Source: a virus | Strand: one strand, 5' to 3' | IMG/VR virus record: IMGVR_UViG_3300047408_000130 | Location: 1-42,891 of that record | Length of the DNA: 42,891 nucleotides | Shown here: positions 12,704-19,533 of the stretch, one piece after another | Layout of the letters: each line of letters begins with the position of its first letter | How positions within the stretch are numbered: the first letter of the stretch is position 1 | Position numbers and translations under genes: made by a program | Notes under the pieces: model-generated | Databases searched by the model: none | What the model saw: only the letters and a program-made list of their open reading frames with translations | Told to the model about the DNA's origin: nothing

Positions 12704-12741
12704 GGGGCGCAGCCGACGCGGCGAAATTCCGGCTGCGCCCC
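12704..12741. terminator. Strong inverted repeat between convergent genes
   Basis: GGGGCGCAGCCG (12704-12715) and CGGCTGCGCCCC (12730-12741) are perfect complements around a 14-base loop. It sits between the end of the plus operon (12698) and the end of the minus gene (12778). No T-run follows on either strand, so termination, if any, is not of the classic type; transcript 3'-end protection is an alternative. Confidence 0.6.
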
Positions 12742-12777
12742 ATGCGTCCCGTGCGAGGACGCTCCCTTTGTGCAGTG

Positions 12778-13104
12778 CTAAGAGGGGGTCTGCACAAACT
12801 GCGGATTACTGAAAAACTGTCGCTGTTTTTTTTCGATCTCACTCGGCAGGTCGTCGAAATAACCACTGATGATCTCCTGCTGATCGCCTTTCGGCAGGCC
12901 CGCGATATAGAGCGTTAGTAATTCGGTCAAAACTGCCCCGATCAAGTCATGGGACTTGTTCTTGAACAGAGGCACAATCTGCTCAAGCAGTGCGTCTATG
13001 CGCGCGTTGATGTCGGCAAGCTCGAATTCGTCGGGCAGGCCGAATTCCTCGCCTGACCAAGCGAAAACAGTCGTAATCAATTCGCTCAGCTTGGCGGACG
13101 GCAT
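12778..13104 (-). CDS. Lone minus-strand gene with operator, possible lysogeny gene
   Basis: 108 aa from ATG 13104 with a perfect AGGAGG. Acidic, helical protein: LSELITTVFAWSGEEFGLPD, DINARIDALLEQIVPLFKNK, LTELLTLYIAGLPKGDQ. No DNA-binding motif or family recognised. It is the only minus gene between 7.4 and 41.5 kb and has its own promoter with an overlapping repressor-type dyad. That suggests expression separate from both neighbours, for instance in the lysogen, as a moron. This is inference from layout. Confidence 0.65.
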   Translation of the reverse strand: MPSAKLSELITTVFAWSGEEFGLPDEFELADINARIDALLEQIVPLFKNKSHDLIGAVLTELLTLYIAGLPKGDQQEIISGYFDDLPSEIEKKQRQFFSNPQFVQTPS

Positions 13105-13124
13105 TCTGGCCTCCTGGCTGGTGT

Positions 13125-13157
13125 CCACATAATGTACCTTTCTACGAAGCGTGGCAA
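13125..13157 (-). promoter_or_regulatory. Minus-strand promoter with operator variant
   Basis: On the minus strand: TTGCCA (13157-13152), 17-bp spacer, CATTAT (13134-13129), start point near 13122, then AGGAGG and the ATG at 13104. The dyad CCACA TAA TGTAC (13125-13137) covers the -10. It is a symmetric two-mismatch variant of the phage operator. Confidence 0.55.
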
Positions 13158-13168
13158 GACCCAACCAT

Positions 13169-13185
13169 GCCCGCCGCAAACGGGT
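13169..13185 (+). repeat. Hairpin with CCGCAAA loop before the 13206 gene
   Basis: GCCCG pairs with CGGGT (one G-T pair) around the loop CCGCAAA. It is the weakest stem of the family. The usual CTCGAAAGGAAC ribosome site follows it. Confidence 0.65.
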
Positions 13186-13205
13186 TCACTCGAAAGGAAC
13201 TGAGC

Positions 13206-13406
13206 ATGCGAATACCGTCACTGATTGCTATCGCCGCCATCGCGGCTGGAATCATAGGTCTCGTTCACGGCGTGGTCATGGGCCTCAATAGGCCGCCCAC
13301 CGCCGCAACGTCTGGCGAAAAAACCCCGCAACAACGCATCGACGAGGTGTTTGATGAGCTGGGGTTCCAGCGGTTGCCGTTGCCGCCAGGGGTGCCGCGG
13401 CGGTAA
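13206..13406 (+). CDS. Small membrane-anchored protein
   Basis: 66 aa from ATG 13206, after CTCGAAAGGAACTGAGC. One N-terminal membrane helix (MRIPSLIAIAAIAAGIIGLV) is followed by a Pro-rich linker and a short helix (TPQQRIDEVFDELGFQRLPL). It could be a signal-anchored protein in a lysis or surface role. No family recognised. Confidence 0.6.
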   Translation: MRIPSLIAIAAIAAGIIGLVHGVVMGLNRPPTAATSGEKTPQQRIDEVFDELGFQRLPLPPGVPRR

Positions 13407-13445
13407 ACATAACGTAGACTGGCCCGCAAATAGAAAGGAACCACG

Positions 13446-13673
13446 ATGGTAGAAATCACCCTGGAATTTATCGCCAAGCAGCTCGAACGCGTGCTGGCCG
13501 AGCAAGCAGCATTTCGTGATGAAATGCTGGTTATGGGCGCACGCATTGGTTACGTCGAGGCGTCCCTCGAACGCATCGAAGCCTCTATCACCACGCTGTC
13601 GCTTGAAATGCGCGCGGTGCGCAATCGCACCGATCGTTTAGAGCGGCGCGTCGAGAAACTGGAGCAGGCATGA
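13446..13673 (+). CDS. Coiled-coil protein
   Basis: 75 aa, start after AATAGAAAGGAACCACG. Continuous heptads (FIAKQLERVLAEQAAFRDEM, then VEASLERIEASITTLSLEMR and RNRTDRLERRVEKLEQA) predict a coiled coil over nearly the whole length. Its TGA overlaps the next ATG, a membrane protein with a similar coiled segment. The two may form a complex; function unknown. Confidence 0.6.
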   Translation: MVEITLEFIAKQLERVLAEQAAFRDEMLVMGARIGYVEASLERIEASITTLSLEMRAVRNRTDRLERRVEKLEQA

Positions 13674-13918
13674 GAGACCCAGCACAAATCGAATATGACG
13701 GCCCAAGGCACGGCGCTTACAGCGGCCTGAGCTACGACGAGCGCGCTGAAGCGCTCATCGAACTCGGACGCCGGATCGAAGAGCGCCTCGCCCGCATCGA
13801 CAAACGCCTGGATGGTATGGAAGCGACGTGGGGACGCTCGGTCGCCCTCGCGCTGTGCTTCGTTCCGGTGTTCCTGCTTGGGTTCGTAGCGAGGGCATGG
13901 TTTGCGGCTTGGGGATAA
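13670..13918 (+). CDS. Coiled-coil protein with C-terminal membrane helix
   Basis: 82 aa, start coupled to the previous stop (ATGA). A polar N-terminus, a coiled segment (RRIEERLARIDKRLDGMEAT) and one C-terminal membrane helix (SVALALCFVPVFLLGFVARA). Tail-anchored topology is expected. Small phage proteins of this build occur in lysis or superinfection-exclusion regions; no family is assigned. Confidence 0.6.
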   Translation: MRDPAQIEYDGPRHGAYSGLSYDERAEALIELGRRIEERLARIDKRLDGMEATWGRSVALALCFVPVFLLGFVARAWFAAWG

Positions 13919-13924
13919 AAAGGT

Positions 13925-13951
13925 GGGGCGGCCCCCGCAAAGGACCGCCCC
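13925..13951 (+). repeat. Hairpin with CCGCAAA loop after the 13670 gene
   Basis: GGGGCGG pairs with CCGCCCC; inside, after one C-A mismatch, CC pairs with GG and the loop is CCGCAAA. It starts seven bases after the stop. It is the most GC-rich member of the family and may act as a 3'-end stabiliser or weak terminator. Confidence 0.75.
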
Positions 13952-14006
13952 GCGTCAATGCCAGCGCATCTGAGCCCGAAAGGCTTAACAACCCAGAGGC
14001 AACACA

Positions 14007-14225
14007 ATGACGATGAAAAGGTCTAGCACACAAACGCGCGCATTGAAACTGTTGCAGCGCGGATTAATCACGCACTCCGAAGCCGCCGCCTACACCGAGG
14101 TGACACGGCAGGCCGTGCGCCAGATGTGTGCGCGCGCCGGCATCGATGCCCCGCTGGCACGCTATCGCCACCTGCAACGGCTGTTCGCCGAGCGGGGAAC
14201 TCACGCCAAAAAAGAGGCAGAGTAG
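14007..14225 (+). CDS. Small helix-turn-helix protein
   Basis: 72 aa with AGAGG before the ATG. LLQRGLITHSEAAAYTEVTR followed by QAVRQMCARAGID is a helix-turn-helix of the kind seen in phage regulators and resolvase-like proteins (residues about 14-48). The basic end (RYRHLQRLFAERGTHAKK) supports DNA binding. It lies just upstream of the double operator before the recombination operon, so local regulation is plausible. Confidence 0.6.
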   Translation: MTMKRSSTQTRALKLLQRGLITHSEAAAYTEVTRQAVRQMCARAGIDAPLARYRHLQRLFAERGTHAKKEAE

Positions 14226-14267
14226 CCACAAATTGTAGTTGCTGGTCTTGCCTACATATTGTAGTAA
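14226..14267 (+). promoter_or_regulatory. Double operator and promoter of the recombination operon
   Basis: Two dyads: CCACA AAT TGTAG (14226-14238, one mismatch) and CTACA TAT TGTAG (14252-14264, perfect), 26 bp apart. Promoter: TTGCTG (14239-14244), 17-bp spacer, TAGTAA (14262-14267). The second dyad covers the spacer end and the start of the -10. Expected start point about 14274, giving a 30-base leader with AGGAG before ATG 14303. Confidence 0.65.
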
Positions 14268-14302
14268 TGTTCTCTTGGTCCCCTCACCAGGAGAATACGC
14301 CT

Positions 14303-14617
14303 ATGACCTTGCTGGAGCAGCTCCAGGCCTCCGCCGCCAAAGTCACCGCTGAAAAGCTCGAAACCGTCGAGAGCGAAACATTCGAGTTCGCCTCTACCGA
14401 CGGCGACGAGGGCACCGTCGTCAGCTTGGCGGCCGGCGTCGATGACGACCTCGTTCCGATCGTCACACTGTGCCTTGAGCCTGGCATCGGCAAGCAGACC
14501 CGCTTTCTCGACATGCATCCAGCCGGCGCACGCGCACTGTGCGCTCGCATTCTCGCGTTCACCGCAAAAATCGAGGAGATCACCAATGTTAAGCCCAACC
14601 CAACTGGCAGCCCGTGA
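14303..14617 (+). CDS. Hypothetical protein before the exonuclease
   Basis: 104 aa from ATG 14303 with CAGGAG upstream. First gene behind the double operator. LLEQLQASAAKVTAEKLETV is helical, then a β-rich part (FASTDGDEGTVVSLAAG, LVPIVTLCLEP) and a helix (ARALCARILAFTAKIEEI). It overlaps the exonuclease gene by 32 bases. A single-strand-binding or recombination accessory role is a guess from position only. Confidence 0.6.
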   Translation: MTLLEQLQASAAKVTAEKLETVESETFEFASTDGDEGTVVSLAAGVDDDLVPIVTLCLEPGIGKQTRFLDMHPAGARALCARILAFTAKIEEITNVKPNPTGSP

Positions 14618-15374
14618 GGGCCGCCTGACTGCCTCGCGTGTCGCCTGCTTGATGACTGGCGACGAGAGCGCCGTGCTCAACTTGTGGCGCGAGATGGTCG
14701 GCGATCCCGACTACGTGCCTGAGGATTTATCCGCCGTGTGGGCGGTGCAGCTCGGCTCCACCACCGAAGGTCTGAATTTGGAGTGGTACGAGCGCAAATA
14801 CGGCGCAATCACCCGCCGTGGCGAGGTGGTGATCGGCCAGCACGAATGGATGGCGGCAACGCTCGACGGCTGGGACGTCGTCAATAATTGTCCGATCGAG
14901 TGCAAGCATGTCGGCGGCTTCGAAAAGTTCGAGGTCATCGTCGCGCGCTATCAACCGCAAATGCAGTGGCAAATGTTGGTCACCGGCGCACGGGAATGCG
15001 CGCTGTCGGTGATCATGGGCGCGAGCGAGCCCACGATCGAGTGGGTGCCGTTCGATGCCGGCTACGCCGCTGAGCTGATGCGGCGCGCGGTTGCGTTCAT
15101 GCAGTGCGTCCGAGAACTGACGCCACCGGTGCAAACATTTTCGGCGCCGGTCGCAGCGCCGGTGAAACCGGTCATGATCTACGACATGAGCGGCAACAAC
15201 GTCTGGGGCTCCGAAGCCGCGGTCTGGCTCGAGCACCGCGTGAGCGCCAAGAAGGCAACGAGCGCCGAGAAGGAACTGAAAAGTCTGGTGCCGGCCGATG
15301 CCGCGCGCTGTCACGGCTACGGCGTCACGATCAACCGCGACCGCGCTGGTCGCCTGTCATTACGGGAGGGCTGA
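14586..15374 (+). CDS. YqaJ-type viral recombinase exonuclease
   Basis: 262 aa from ATG 14586. REGRLTASRVACLMTG opens the YqaJ/lambda-exonuclease-like fold. WMAATLDGWDVVNNCPIECK supplies the metal-binding Asp and E-x-K of a PD-(D/E)XK nuclease (about residues 93-112). YQPQMQWQMLVTGARECALS gives the conserved Gln helix. The C-terminal ~60 residues (SAKKATSAEKELKSLVPADA) are an extra helical segment. Such 5'-3' exonucleases produce single strands for the annealase RecT, encoded two genes downstream in the same operon. Assignment is secure at family level. Confidence 0.85.
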   Translation: MLSPTQLAAREGRLTASRVACLMTGDESAVLNLWREMVGDPDYVPEDLSAVWAVQLGSTTEGLNLEWYERKYGAITRRGEVVIGQHEWMAATLDGWDVVNNCPIECKHVGGFEKFEVIVARYQPQMQWQMLVTGARECALSVIMGASEPTIEWVPFDAGYAAELMRRAVAFMQCVRELTPPVQTFSAPVAAPVKPVMIYDMSGNNVWGSEAAVWLEHRVSAKKATSAEKELKSLVPADAARCHGYGVTINRDRAGRLSLREG

Positions 15375-15376
15375 GC

Positions 15377-15700
15377 GTGACAAACCTTTTCGAACTCCAT
15401 GAACGACTGACCGCCCATCTCTTTCCGGCGTACTCATCCAAGGATGAGCGCTTTCTTGCGCTCGCGCTTTGCGGCGAGGCGGGCGAACTCGCCAATTACA
15501 TCAAAAAGCGCTGGCGCGATGATGCCGACTTCACCGAAGAAATCCGCGACGAGATCGCCGACATCCGCGTGTACCTCGAATTGCTGGCGCGGTGTTTCGG
15601 GATCGAGGGAGATAAGTTGGATCAGCGCGTGCAAGCGAAGCTGGTGAAGGTGGTGGCAAAACATACGAAGCGTTTAACCGAAGGAGTAACCCGCGCATGA
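15377..15700 (+). CDS. MazG-like nucleotide pyrophosphohydrolase
   Basis: 107 aa from GTG 15377, with GGGAGGG before it. LCGEAGELANYIKKRW and EEIRDEIADIRVYLELLARC carry the ExxE and ExxD metal ligands of MazG-type all-helical NTP pyrophosphohydrolases (about residues 30-70). Phage MazG-like proteins may clean or adjust nucleotide pools during replication. The gene sits between exonuclease and RecT and its stop overlaps the RecT ATG. Confidence 0.8.
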   Translation: MTNLFELHERLTAHLFPAYSSKDERFLALALCGEAGELANYIKKRWRDDADFTEEIRDEIADIRVYLELLARCFGIEGDKLDQRVQAKLVKVVAKHTKRLTEGVTRA

Positions 15701-16851
15701 CCGCGACCCATAATGTTGTCCCCTACGTGCCGCCGGTGCCGGTCGCACAAGGCCTGGTGCCGGCCACGCTGGCGGAGGCGATGCAGCTCGCCAACATGAT
15801 GGCGAGCAGCAAGCTGGTGCCGGCTGCGTTGCGCGACAGCCCAGCCGACTGCCTGATGGTGATCCAGCAGGCGGTGCGCTGGCAGATGGACCCGTTCGCG
15901 GTGGCGCAGGAGTGTAGCGTCATCCAGGGCAAGCTGATGTACGGCGGCAAGCTCGTTGCCGCTGTCGTCAACTCACGCGGCGGGCTCGAGGAGCGGCTGA
16001 GCTTTGATTACGCGGGCACTGGCGAGACCCGCACGATCACGGTCAGTGGCAAGGTCCGCGGCGAGAAGGCGGCGCGCAGCGTGTCGGTGATCCTGCGCGA
16101 TGCCAGAACCAACGCCGCGGTCTGGAAGACCCAGCCCGACCAGCAGCTGATGTATCACGGGAGCCGCGTTTGGGCGCGCCGCCATGTGCCCGAGCTGATG
16201 CTCGGCGTCTGGTCGCCGGAAGAGTTTCCGGTCGATGCCGCCAACAGCAACCAGCCGGCGCCGGTGAGCGAGATCTCGCCGATTGCGCCGGTGACGATCG
16301 AGAAGCCGCCGGAGCACGACCCGGTGACCGGCGAGGTGGGGCCGCGCGAGCTGCCGCTGCCGGCAGGCGACACGCCATGGCGCCGCATGATCGCCTGGGG
16401 CGCGACTTACATCGCCGCGCTCAACGGTGCGCAGACATTGACCGAGCTTGATCAGTGGCAGCGCGCCAATTACGCCCGTCTGGACGAGGTCAAAAAGGAT
16501 GCACCCAAAATCTACGAGCGCATCCTGCCCAACATCGAGAACGCGCGCAAAAAGCTGATCCTCAAGGAGGCCGGCGCCAGGCCGCCGAAGATGGCGGAGG
16601 CGGACGGCGACATCCCGCCGTTTCTTGACCGGCTCAAGCAACTCGTGACGCCACAAGACGAACCGGAGGCGTATCTGGAATACATCTCCGACATCCTTGG
16701 GGCATGCACGACGTCGGCGGACGTCATCGCGGTGTGGGAGGGCAAGTTTCTCCCCACCTTGGCCGACATGTTTCCCCGTGACGCGTCCATTGCGGGTGAC
16801 GTGTTCGAGCGCACGCTCGAGGCACTGCGCAAGCAGGAGCTTGTGTCGTGA
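15697..16851 (+). CDS. recT: RecT-family single-strand annealing protein
   Basis: 384 aa, start coupled to the MazG-like gene (ATGA). The RecT core covers about residues 20-175: LRDSPADCLMVIQQAVRW, VAQECSVIQGKLMYGGKLVA, then QQLMYHGSRVWARRHVPELM. A Pro-rich linker and a helical C-terminal region (WEGKFLPTLADMFPR) follow. RecT anneals single strands made by the partner exonuclease during phage recombination and end repair. The C-terminal extension beyond the core is unusually long and may bind host proteins. Confidence 0.85.
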   Translation: MTATHNVVPYVPPVPVAQGLVPATLAEAMQLANMMASSKLVPAALRDSPADCLMVIQQAVRWQMDPFAVAQECSVIQGKLMYGGKLVAAVVNSRGGLEERLSFDYAGTGETRTITVSGKVRGEKAARSVSVILRDARTNAAVWKTQPDQQLMYHGSRVWARRHVPELMLGVWSPEEFPVDAANSNQPAPVSEISPIAPVTIEKPPEHDPVTGEVGPRELPLPAGDTPWRRMIAWGATYIAALNGAQTLTELDQWQRANYARLDEVKKDAPKIYERILPNIENARKKLILKEAGARPPKMAEADGDIPPFLDRLKQLVTPQDEPEAYLEYISDILGACTTSADVIAVWEGKFLPTLADMFPRDASIAGDVFERTLEALRKQELVS

Positions 16852-17111
16852 GGGCGGCGCGGAAGGTAGCGACGAAAAAGTCCATGCACGAAATCTACGA
16901 CACGCCAGTGTTGTGGTTGAACGAGGATGAGATCGAGCGCCTGGACGAGCAGTCGCAGGTTTGGGTGCGCAGACTGCAAGCGATGCGCCGGCGGCATAAT
17001 AATTGCCGCCGGCACGAGCGGGTGCTGATCTCGAGCAAGAACGGTTGGTTGAGCGGCAAGTGTCGGCGCTGCGGCATGGATATGAGTTACCAGGGTGGAC
17101 GAACCGACTAG
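16848..17111 (+). CDS. Small Cys/His hypothetical protein
   Basis: 87 aa from GTG 16848 overlapping the recT stop (GTGA). The helical N-terminus (YDTPVLWLNEDEIERLDEQS) is followed by a Cys/His element (NNCRRHERVLISSKNG, GKCRRCGMDM) that may hold zinc. No family recognised. Its GTG start is supported by the coupling rather than by an SD. Confidence 0.6.
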   Translation: MRAARKVATKKSMHEIYDTPVLWLNEDEIERLDEQSQVWVRRLQAMRRRHNNCRRHERVLISSKNGWLSGKCRRCGMDMSYQGGRTD

Positions 17112-17123
17112 GGCACCTCGCTG

Positions 17124-17390
17124 ATGTTTACGCGTATCCCAGGCGTTCCTGACAGCTCGACTGTCGTGCGCGGCATGGCACATTTCGCCGGCACTGGGCC
17201 GCCCGACACGATCTGCCGCGACTGTGTGTACTGGAACTACATGTTGAAAGACCATTGGTCGCTTGGGCAGGTACCAGCGGCGGCCTGCCACATGCACAAG
17301 AAGCTGTCGCAGCAGCGCGGCAAGGTTCCACCGGTGCCGGCGGGAACGCCGAGCTGCAAGTATTTCGAGCCGCGCCCGAAGCGACAATAA
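17124..17390 (+). CDS. Small Cys-rich phage protein
   Basis: 88 aa. CRDCVYWNYMLK, then CHMHKKL and PSCKYFEPRP, spaced over 55 residues, form a four-Cys plus His pattern suggestive of a metal site. This pattern (ICRDCVYW...CKYFE) is common in small phage proteins with unknown role. The ATG at 17124 has no strong SD. Confidence 0.6.
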   Translation: MFTRIPGVPDSSTVVRGMAHFAGTGPPDTICRDCVYWNYMLKDHWSLGQVPAAACHMHKKLSQQRGKVPPVPAGTPSCKYFEPRPKRQ

Positions 17391-17403
17391 GGGGATAACG
17401 GCC

Positions 17404-17742
17404 ATGACGTTGTTGACAGCCAAGCAAGCCGCCGCCGAACTCAAAGTCACCGAGCAGCAGGTACGGCTCTTGGTGCGCGGCGGACTATTGAGCTTTGTCA
17501 ATGTCGGTCTCGGCGACAAAAACCCGCGCATGCGTTTCGACGAGGAAGAGATCGCGGCGTTCAAGGCGCGCCGGACACAAACGAGAGGACCACCAGGAAA
17601 ATGGCCACACTCTACAAAGACCCGCGGTCAAAATTCTACCGGTGCGAGATCTGGATCGGGGGCCGTAAGTTTTCTCGCACGACAAAAAGAACGAGCCGAC
17701 GCGAAGCTGAGATTGCAGCAGGAGAAATCGAAAAAGAGCTGA
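17404..17742 (+). CDS. Excisionase-like helix-turn-helix protein
   Basis: 112 aa from ATG 17404. LTAKQAAAELKVTEQQVRLL and a following wing (MRFDEEEIAAFKARR) make a MerR/Xis-type winged helix (residues about 3-60). The C-terminal half is basic and Gly/Ser-rich (TRGQNSTGARSGSGAVSF). It overlaps the integrase gene by 142 bases in another frame; the last ~50 residues may thus be a by-product, and the functional domain the first 60. Position directly before the integrase suggests recombination directionality factor. Confidence 0.7.
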   Translation: MTLLTAKQAAAELKVTEQQVRLLVRGGLLSFVNVGLGDKNPRMRFDEEEIAAFKARRTQTRGPPGKWPHSTKTRGQNSTGARSGSGAVSFLARQKERADAKLRLQQEKSKKS

Positions 17743-18752
17743 CCGCGCAAGTGCGCGCCGAAGAGGCGGCGGGGACATCACTGACGCTGGATGCGGTCTG
17801 CGAGCGCTACATGCGTGCCGTCGGCGATCACCTCAAGGGCGCCCGCAACATGGAAGCCAGGATTGGCATCCTGATCAAACATTTCGGGCCCGCCAAGTTG
17901 ATCACCGACATCACGCACGAGGACGTGGTGGCGCTGATCGCCAAGCGGCGTCGCGACAAGGTGCCGCGCACGCAGCGCCTGATTGCGCCGGCGACCGTGA
18001 ACCTGACGACGCAGCAATTGCTGAAAGTGTTCAACTGGTGCCGTGCGCAGCGGGTGGCGTTTCCGGTCGAGCCGACCTGGCGCAAGCTGTGGCTCAAGGT
18101 GCAAAACGAGCGCGAGCGCTTGGTCGGGCGCGAGCTGGGCGATGCCGAGGTGGAGCGGCTCGATGCGGCGCTGCGGCCCGACTACGCGCCGCTGTTTGAC
18201 TTTGCGCTGTTGACCGGCAAGCGGCAGGCGGAGTGCGTGAGCCTGTCGTGGGGAAACGTGCATTGGGATACCGGCTGGTGCGAGTGGCTGGGCAAGGGTG
18301 GTCGGGTGGTACGGGTGCAGATCACGCCGAAGGTACGGGCGATCCTGGAGCCGCTGCGAGGTCACCACCCCGAGAAGGTGTTCACCTACGCCGCCACGCA
18401 GACCCGCCGCGCCAAGGCGGACGGCACCGGTGCGCGCGTCAAAGGGCGGCGCTACCCGATCACGCTAACCGGCTTGCGGGCGCTGTGGTGGGACCTGCAG
18501 CCGAAGGCAGGGCTCAAGCACATTCGCTTCCACGACCTACGGCACACGGCGGCGACGCGGGTGCTGCGCGACACCGGCAATCTGAAGATCGCCGCCACCA
18601 TGCTCGATCACGCCGGCATCGAGATGGTGGCGCGGTTCTATGGCCACATCACCGACGCCGAGGTGGGCGCGGCCATGGACGGCGCTGCTCGTGACAAGAA
18701 CCACCCGAGTTTCCACCCGAGTGGTCGTCTGAAACTGGTGAAAAGCCAATAG
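17601..18752 (+). CDS. int: Tyrosine site-specific integrase
   Basis: 383 aa. N-terminal arm-binding-like part (YRCEIWIGGRKFSRTTKRTS), SAM-like core-binding domain (about 60-160), and catalytic domain (about 170-365). Active-site residues: Arg in LTGKRQAECVSLSW, H-x-x-R in FHDLRHTAATRVLR, a later His (MLDHAGI), and Tyr in ARFYGHI. It catalyses integration and excision between attP and a host attB. The gene's 3' end contains two arm-type repeats, and three more lie just downstream. Start 17601 lies inside the excisionase-like gene and has AGGAAA... upstream (AGGACCACCAGGAAA). Confidence 0.9.
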   Translation: MATLYKDPRSKFYRCEIWIGGRKFSRTTKRTSRREAEIAAGEIEKELTAQVRAEEAAGTSLTLDAVCERYMRAVGDHLKGARNMEARIGILIKHFGPAKLITDITHEDVVALIAKRRRDKVPRTQRLIAPATVNLTTQQLLKVFNWCRAQRVAFPVEPTWRKLWLKVQNERERLVGRELGDAEVERLDAALRPDYAPLFDFALLTGKRQAECVSLSWGNVHWDTGWCEWLGKGGRVVRVQITPKVRAILEPLRGHHPEKVFTYAATQTRRAKADGTGARVKGRRYPITLTGLRALWWDLQPKAGLKHIRFHDLRHTAATRVLRDTGNLKIAATMLDHAGIEMVARFYGHITDAEVGAAMDGAARDKNHPSFHPSGRLKLVKSQ

Positions 18753-18953
18753 CCATCGGCACAGTCGCGAACGAGCATGAGTTAGTCGTAGAAGCTGATG
18801 GCAAACGCTTAACAAGTACCGCCGACCGGAAAAAGACCGTATGTTATCAAAGTGTTGGGTCTAGTTTCCGGCGGCGGCGCGAAGTCCAGAAAATAAGAAC
18901 AAACCATGTAAGACCACCCGATTTTGACAAAAACCACCCGACTTTCCACCCGA
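18699..18953. other. Candidate attP region with arm-type repeats
   Basis: CCACCCGA occurs five times: 18701, 18713, 18913, 18933, 18945. The pairs 18701/18713 and 18933/18945 are both 12 bp apart and lie in a 21-base repeat with a single difference. They flank 18722-18912, where a core site could lie. Within this interval an inverted repeat (18819-18832 with 18865-18877, one bulge) is also present. The 285-base gap 18753-19037 holds no gene. Repeats on both sides of an attP core are normal arm sites; the core itself is not identified. Confidence 0.65.
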
Positions 18954-18973
18954 GCCCGTTCACGCCCTGTACC

Positions 18974-19002
18974 TTGACGTGGGCGGGTTCCGCATTTAAG
19001 GG
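18974..19002 (+). promoter_or_regulatory. Weak candidate late promoter
   Basis: TTGACG (18974-18979), 17-bp spacer, TAAGGG (18997-19002). It is the only reasonable hexamer pair before the late operon that begins at 19038. The -10 is poor, so an activator or read-through may be needed. No operator dyad lies nearby. Confidence 0.3.
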
Positions 19003-19037
19003 CGCTAGTGGGTTGGACCCTTTAGGCGACGGACCCG

Positions 19038-19253
19038 ATGGCCAACGCGAAGATGATCAGCTTGATCGACGCGGAGCTTCGGGTCGTGCGTACCGACATG
19101 GTCGTTCTCGTGCGAGCACTTGGCAGCACGCGGCACGAAGTCGGGGAGCTGCGGACGCAAGTCGAGCAGCTGCGCATCGACGTCGACCAGTTGATGCGAG
19201 GGTCAGGTGGCGACACGGACGAGCGGGCCGCGGGCCGGCAAGGCAATCCATAA
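19038..19253 (+). CDS. Small coiled-coil protein before terminase
   Basis: 71 aa. LGSTRHEVGELRTQVEQLRI continuing as DVDQLM is a short coiled coil; N-terminal part helical as well (MISLIDAELRVVRTDMVVLV). The end is Gly/Arg-rich and overlaps the terminase small subunit candidate by 47 bases. No family recognised. Confidence 0.55.
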   Translation: MANAKMISLIDAELRVVRTDMVVLVRALGSTRHEVGELRTQVEQLRIDVDQLMRGSGGDTDERAAGRQGNP

Positions 19254-19533
19254 GCCGCACAAAGAGATCAGCGTAGCAACGCTCGCCCGCGGCTACACCG
19301 AGCTGGCCATCAGGACGCTCGGCGGCATCGCACAAAACGGCACGAGCGAAAGCGCGCGGGTGGCCGCCTGCATGGTCCTGCTTGACCGCGGCTGGGGCAA
19401 GGCTGCGCCAGCCCGCCCCACCGACGCCGGCCAAATGCCCATGATCGTGGAGATTGTTTACCGGCAGCGCGAACCGCGGCCGGTCCTGGAGCTAAAGCCG
19501 AATGGATCAGCCTCGCCTGCAGCTCCCGCATAA
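19207..19533 (+). CDS. Probable terminase small subunit
   Basis: 108 aa from GTG 19207 (GAGGGTCAG upstream). KEISVATLARGYTELAIRTL and SESARVAACMVLLDRGWGKA make the helical core often annotated as small terminase or terminase-associated protein in podovirus-like prophages. It sits directly before and overlaps the large subunit gene by 32 bases, the standard position. There is no clear helix-turn-helix, so the DNA-recognition role is inferred from location. Confidence 0.6.
   Translation: MATRTSGPRAGKAIHKPHKEISVATLARGYTELAIRTLGGIAQNGTSESARVAACMVLLDRGWGKAAPARPTDAGQMPMIVEIVYRQREPRPVLELKPNGSASPAAPA

Noticed and set aside
18819-18877. Inverted repeat after int as a tRNA fragment or terminator
   Set aside because: No cloverleaf can be drawn, the loop is over 30 bases and no T-run follows. 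It is mentioned only as part of the attP region.
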